From: Symbiodinium natans
Taxonomy: Eukaryota > Sar > Dinophyceae > Suessiales > Symbiodiniaceae
Length of the DNA: 64,000 nucleotides
Reading direction: 5' to 3'
NCBI GenBank assembly: GCA_905221605.1
Contig: CAJNDS010002446.1
Span: forward strand, 621,148-685,147
Below, piece after piece: positions 59,933 through 64,000 of the stretch (the first letter of the stretch is position 1; each line of letters starts with the position of its first letter). Position numbers and translations under genes: made by a program. The notes under the pieces were generated by a model, which worked only from the letters and a program-made list of their open reading frames with translations, had not been told where the DNA came from and made no database searches.

Positions 59933-61288
59933 CAGGGAACAGGTTGATGGCTAAACTTTGACTTAGATTCGTACCTCTATTGATACAGAATCAGATTTAC
60001 AGTCATGCCTCTACTCAGTAACTGCCTCTACTGAGAAATACTGGTACATGTCTCCCAGTAAGTCTGCTGGAATGCCAAGCAGCAACTTTGGACCTAGTAC
60101 CGATGACTTGATCTTAAGCTTGCACAACACACCAAAGATCAAAGAAGCACCTTTCTGGCGCGAAATCATGCGCGGAACAGCTCATTTACTGCCAAAAATC
60201 CTGTAAGGCATACACAAGCTTACCAGGAGCACACCCGGGCCAGCGGCTGAGCTGCATGCTGGGTCTGCACCGTCTGCACCTGTCGCCTTGGAGGCTCGAG
60301 ACCCAAAACCGTTAAACCTCAGGCTGCTCCGATGCCGTCATGCCGTTGTTAAGCCCCGCGCCATGAAAAGCACAGGACCAGGAACGGTACCACTGCAACA
60401 TGCAGGACAGCTGTAGCTACGGACAGCAAATCTCAGCTTGCTTGGCACGCTTGCCTTTGTCTGGGCTGTGAAGCCTGGGACGTGTTAGTGTTTTTTTGCA
60501 TCTGTGCGATAGCTCACTGGGGCTCCAAGTCTTGCGTTGGCGCCTGTACGGCTATGTGGTCACCTACTGTCACTCTTGCATCTGAGCTCAGCCTCGCAGG
60601 TCCCAAAACAAACCCCACAGCCGTGCATGAGAGCTTATTGCACATGTCTGCCACCATCTGGAATCTCAGCATTGCAACATCATCGCTGTGGCGGCGGCCT
60701 TAACTTTTTGAACCGATGGTGCCTGGGCCTCGTATCCGCGCGACATCTCAAAATCCTCAAGCACAATCCTGCACACTCCCAAATCCTCCCAGCGCCATAG
60801 GCAAGAGCTTCTTCGGAGTTTTTGGCAGAAGGATGTCACGCTGCAGGCTGGCGGCCTTTTCTTGTGTGTGGCGGAGAGTGCTTGCATCAAGCTTCGGCTT
60901 GGCAGCCAGCACATCCCAAGGGTGACAACTCCTTTGCAGCGTTTTGCGGAGCACTAGCACCACGAAGTCCAAAGAAAGCCGGATGCGAATGGCCATCTGG
61001 TGCAGGCGCAACAACGGAGAAGCGCTTGCAACTTTCAACATCACAAGCTCAGCAAAGAGCCTCCTTCATTTACCAAGCTGGCCTTCGCTGCCGGGGTGAC
61101 AAGCCCTCGAGCAGCGAGCCAGTCAAGCGCTCAGAGGTCCTGTTGCCCTTGATTGCGGCCATGTGTGAATCAACGGCTCCTTCCTTGGTTTGCTGCTTGC
61201 TCCAGTCGTCTCTTGCCCGTGAAGCTACAGGGCAAAGTGTGTGAACTGCTTGCGCGTTTGACTTGAAGCCTCACTGGAACGCCAAACC
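59933..61288. other. Region downstream of the AlkB-like gene
   Basis: No gene was recognised. Two minus-strand open pieces look coding-like: one near 60,760-60,930 (VLAAKPKLDASTLRHTQEKA and on) and one near 61,080-61,215 (HMAAIKGNRTSERLTGSLLE). They lack clear boundaries or family motifs. Confidence 0.4.
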
Positions 61289-62138
61289 CTACATGACCTG
61301 CCTAAAGGTGAGATTGAGACGCCCCGGGCGGCCCTCCATGTCGGCTTGGAGACTCTTCGGGGTGGTCCTCGGAAAAACCTTCGCAATCCCGTGGTGGAGC
61401 CGGCGTGCTGGGCCTCCGAAGATGAAGATGTCGCCTGACTTCAGCACACAACTCTGAGTTTCGGATGTTTCGGATGGGCCCATGGTGAAGAGAAACCGTG
61501 CAGAGCAGCCCAAAGAAAGCGAAATCACCGGAATGCCCTTGTCCAGGCTGGAAGAACTCTCGTCCAGGTCTTGGTGCAGACCTAGGGAGCCTTCCGCTGT
61601 ATAGTGGTTGACGATGCAAGCCTCTGGCAGCATTTCTGGAAACATCTTCTCCTGACGCTTCTGGTTCAGGTCGTGCTGTATGCCAGCTGCAAGGTCCATG
61701 AGGTCTTCCGGCAAGGCAAGCACAGGAAGACCGTCAGAATCTGATCGCACAGCTGTGTACGTGTGCGAGACTGTGTCCCAATGATGCCCCAAGCAAAACG
61801 TGCTTAGATGCATCTGCCTACCCTCGAAGCTCGGCCTGTAGAATCCGGCTGGGGACTCGCCCAGCAACAATACACGACGAGCCAATCGTTTCTGCATCTC
61901 CATGGAGATCATGTTCTGAATGTGGACGATTCCATTTCCCAGTCTTCGGACTCGCACGGGGAACTGAGGGTCAATCTGGCAGTACCACTCCTTCTTCTTG
62001 GCCCGAACAGGCTCCACGGTCAATGCTGCTCCCTCCACCACGTGGCGAGTGGCTCTTACATGTGGCACAACATGCGGATCTGCAAACTTAACGTACAAAT
62101 ACCCTCTGCAGCGCTTCACGACCGTGGCAGGTCCAAAC
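61289..62138 (-). CDS. AlkB-family Fe(II)/2-oxoglutarate dioxygenase with RRM-like N-terminal part, last exon
   Basis: A single exon of 282 codons starts after a pyrimidine-rich AG followed by G (acceptor just above 62138). Residues 1-50 read FGPATVVKRCRGYLYVKFAD, which matches strands 2-3 of an RRM (RNP1-like GYLYVKF); strand 1 must be in an upstream exon. The C-terminal 100 residues hold the AlkB core. VNHYTAEGSLGLHQDLDE supplies His188 and Asp190 for iron, GPARRLHHGI supplies the distal His, and RLNLTFR is the AlkB C-terminal arginine signature for 2-oxoglutarate. AlkB enzymes oxidatively demethylate DNA or RNA bases. The RRM-AlkB order recalls ALKBH8, a tRNA-modifying enzyme, but the catalytic part is not clearly of that subgroup and no methyltransferase follows. 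The upstream exon was not found within 900 bp. Confidence 0.82.
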
Positions 62139-63076
62139 CTCAGGAAAGTGTAGGAAGGCGCAGGAAAGCAAAGACAAAAGCTCGGCAAAACTCGCCAAAG
62201 AAAACCCTCAGCGGTTCGAGGCTCTCGCTGCTCCATGTGCTGCAGGACGGATTCTGATGGCATCGCCGGTGGAACCCCGCCTGAAGCAGTTGTAAATATT
62301 CAGTGTCAACTCAAATCACGACGCCAAAACCTTGCCTACAAAAAGGACCGCGGCTGCCGAGGATCCGTCGGCTTCCGCCCGCTTTGACGTCCGCTGCCTT
62401 CGGCTTTAAAGAGGGCGGGTTTTGGAATCTTGGAGTCTCCGGTCATTCTAGAGCGCCTTGCGAGCCCAAGCGTCCGCAGTGCAAGCAGTGCCAGTGGACA
62501 ACCTGCGACATACATCGAGAGGTCTTCGAGACGCACCAGAAAGCCTGCCCCCTCAGTCGTCTATGCCTGCTCGCCCACGCCGCCCTTGCAGATTCGACTG
62601 CGCCTGCTCAGATATTCTTGTGGAATGTCGCACAGTACTTTTCTCCCAAACAGGAACAGCTTCGAGCCTGGATTCTGGGCTCCTGTTCCCTCACAACGGA
62701 GGCTGGTGCCCACGAGCGCCCCGAGCGCCCCAAGCTCCAGAAACTCCCGATCATGTTGCCAACACGGTGTTCGTCTGCTTGTGCCTTTGGGCCCAATGCA
62801 CCTTTTATGCACCTTGCCAGCTTCATCAACATCTGCATTGCGGTGTTAACGCTTGGTGATTGGAAGCACCACAGCCAGTCGAGCCTGAACATCTGAGGGC
62901 CAGCCAAAACATGGGTCTGCAAGTACTGTCCCCGATTCAGGTGATGGCAAGCAGCCCCCTTTTTTCATTAAACGATGATGCCCCTCCTGCTAAAGACTTG
63001 AAACACCAAACCTCAGAGAGTGCTATGTACATTCCTCGGTCCGAGGTGTGCACTGTTGGCATGAAGGATTTACACT
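62139..63076. other. Spacer between bestrophin-like and AlkB-like genes
   Basis: This should contain the 5' exon or exons of the AlkB-like gene, but none was identified with certainty. A Cys/His-rich + strand stretch at about 62,455-62,560 (PQCKQCQWTTCDIHREVF) vaguely resembles an AN1 zinc finger; it is unsupported otherwise. Confidence 0.4.
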
Positions 63077-63679
63077 TCACATAATATCTTTTGAACCATG
63101 AGTGTGCTTCAAGAGGATCAGCCGAATTGATGCGCGCGTGTGCGCCATGACCTGCTTCAATGGGATGTCAGCCTCATCCTCACCAAAGGGATGCTCCATC
63201 TGGCGGCTCACAAACTCTATGCCCAGCAAGCTGAAACTTAACGCCGTCTGCATTGACATAAGGCCCAGCGGTCCCGCGTATCCGATGATCGTGAAGGGAA
63301 AGCTAATGCAGAACACCAGGAGAAGGGTTCTCAGGTGCACCATGAAAGGAGCCGGAGACTGCTGCTTCAGCACCATCTGGCAGAAGCGGTAGGCCGAGTG
63401 CATGGCAGTGGCACGCTCATACATCCCACTGGCCAGCTCTGCTGAGTATGCCTCGAGCATTTGGCCCCGATGAATGGTGCTGAAGATGGAGTCGAAGCAC
63501 CAGAGAACCTTGTGTGCCGCTTGGGCAAAGGCAATCGCATCTTCGGTATTCAGATGGGCATCCGGGGCCTCCCAGACGTAGGAGTCGTTGGCTGGGTGGG
63601 GCGGTTTGCCTTTCGACAGGTTCGCCTCCACGCTGGCGCAGCAAGCGTCCAACAGCCCAAGGAGCCGCTGCTCGTTCGC
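63077..63679 (-). CDS. Bestrophin-like anion channel, C-terminal exon (5' part outside window)
   Basis: The exon begins after AG|G (first base 63679) and encodes 200 residues to a stop. The order of segments matches bestrophin/UPF0187 proteins: a helical region ending in RFCQMVLKQQSPAPFMVHLR, two hydrophobic membrane segments (LLLVFCISFPFTIIGYAG and MSMQTALSFSLLGIEFV), then the conserved acidic EHPFGEDEADIPL motif. A basic C-terminus follows. These proteins form chloride or bicarbonate channels, in algae often at the thylakoid or plasma membrane. The upstream sequence to the window end is a TA/TG microsatellite, evidently intron, so the N-terminal half with the first membrane helices lies beyond base 64,000. 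Confidence 0.85.
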   Translation of the reverse strand, partial: ANEQRLLGLLDACCASVEANLSKGKPPHPANDSYVWEAPDAHLNTEDAIAFAQAAHKVLWCFDSIFSTIHRGQMLEAYSAELASGMYERATAMHSAYRFCQMVLKQQSPAPFMVHLRTLLLVFCISFPFTIIGYAGPLGLMSMQTALSFSLLGIEFVSRQMEHPFGEDEADIPLKQVMAHTRASIRLILLKHTHGSKDIM

Positions 63680-63699
63680 CTCTTTTTCAGAAAATAGAT

Positions 63700-63885
63700 A
63701 TGGCGATATACACATGTATATATATATATATATGTACATGCATGTACACACATATGTTTATATAAGTATATAGAATTGCTTATACACCTTTTTTGGTAGT
63801 TTAAAAAATATGTGTATATATATGTGCATATATATATATATATATACATATATACATATATACATATATATATATATATGTGGCA
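63700..63885. repeat. TATA/TATG microsatellite
   Basis: AT-rich dinucleotide and tetranucleotide repeats, interrupted near 63,765-63,815. It is probably part of a bestrophin-gene intron. Confidence 0.9.
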
Positions 63886-64000
63886 GGGATTTTTAGGGTT
63901 CATTTCGCTTAGCATCCGTATTCATCATATATATACACTAATAAAAATTCATTTTTGCCTTATCACTTATTATATGCCTAAATACATCACGACAAACACT

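Noticed and set aside
61289-63679. A fourth nesting (AlkB-like exon upstream part beyond the bestrophin-like gene)
   Set aside because: The missing RRM exon of the AlkB-like gene was not found near it, but the bestrophin-like gene runs off the window, so nesting cannot be shown.
1-64000. Relic spliced-leader sequence or SL RNA gene
   Set aside because: I looked for a stretch close to the conserved dinoflagellate leader (ending TTTTGGCTCAAG) on both strands and saw no convincing copy; a computed search would be needed to exclude diverged relics.

Overview
The window is nuclear DNA of a dinoflagellate, most likely a Symbiodiniaceae/Suessiales species. The evidence is intron structure and repeats. 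Genes are split into many short exons, down to 14-36 nt. More than half of the reconstructed introns begin with GC, most others with GT and a few apparently with GA, and almost every acceptor is AG followed by G. Plant-type telomere repeats (CCCTAAA/TTTAGGG) lie inside the sequence, and a large intronless PPR gene is present. I reconstructed exons by hand from conserved protein motifs, reading phase and splice dinucleotides; no transcript data were available.

Every supported gene lies on the minus strand, so gene order runs from high to low coordinates. From the right: a bestrophin-like channel (63.7-63.1 kb, 5' part outside the window); an AlkB-type dioxygenase with an RRM-like front end (62.1-61.3 kb); SAM-like exons (59.9-59.2 kb), possibly the front of a NEK-family kinase gene (58.5-52.2 kb); a PPR protein (49.2-46.4 kb); a gene with a conserved HVW/FDARV module (45.6-41.8 kb); an alpha/beta hydrolase (39.3-38.3 kb); TauD-type dioxygenase exons (34.6-34.3 kb); and a Gfo/Idh/MocA oxidoreductase (31.2-25.1 kb).

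The main discovery is that three of these genes each carry another complete or near-complete gene, in the same orientation, inside one intron. Phosphoribosylamine-glycine ligase (GARS) sits in the kinase gene between exons coding for the activation loop and subdomain IX. A secreted RNase T2 with a cysteine-rich tail sits in the Gfo/Idh gene. An Orai-like channel gene sits in the HVW/FDARV gene. Each inner gene has its own introns where these could be resolved, starts 150-360 bp into the host intron, and has an AG preceded by pyrimidines just upstream of its ATG. This suggests, but does not prove, release from host pre-mRNA by spliced-leader trans-splicing.

The left 22 kb is gene-poor. It holds a 5.3 kb satellite array of about 12 units (8.6-13.9 kb), a compound trinucleotide array (14.3-14.7 kb), a 334-bp almost pure G tract (14.8-15.2 kb) and TA/TG microsatellites. 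Interstitial telomere-repeat arrays lie at 33.1, 33.3, 35.6 and 50.8 kb. Low-complexity introns are common, including CTCTTCT repeats inside the kinase gene and GAGA repeats inside the Gfo/Idh gene. A few further exons of unknown function are listed with low confidence.
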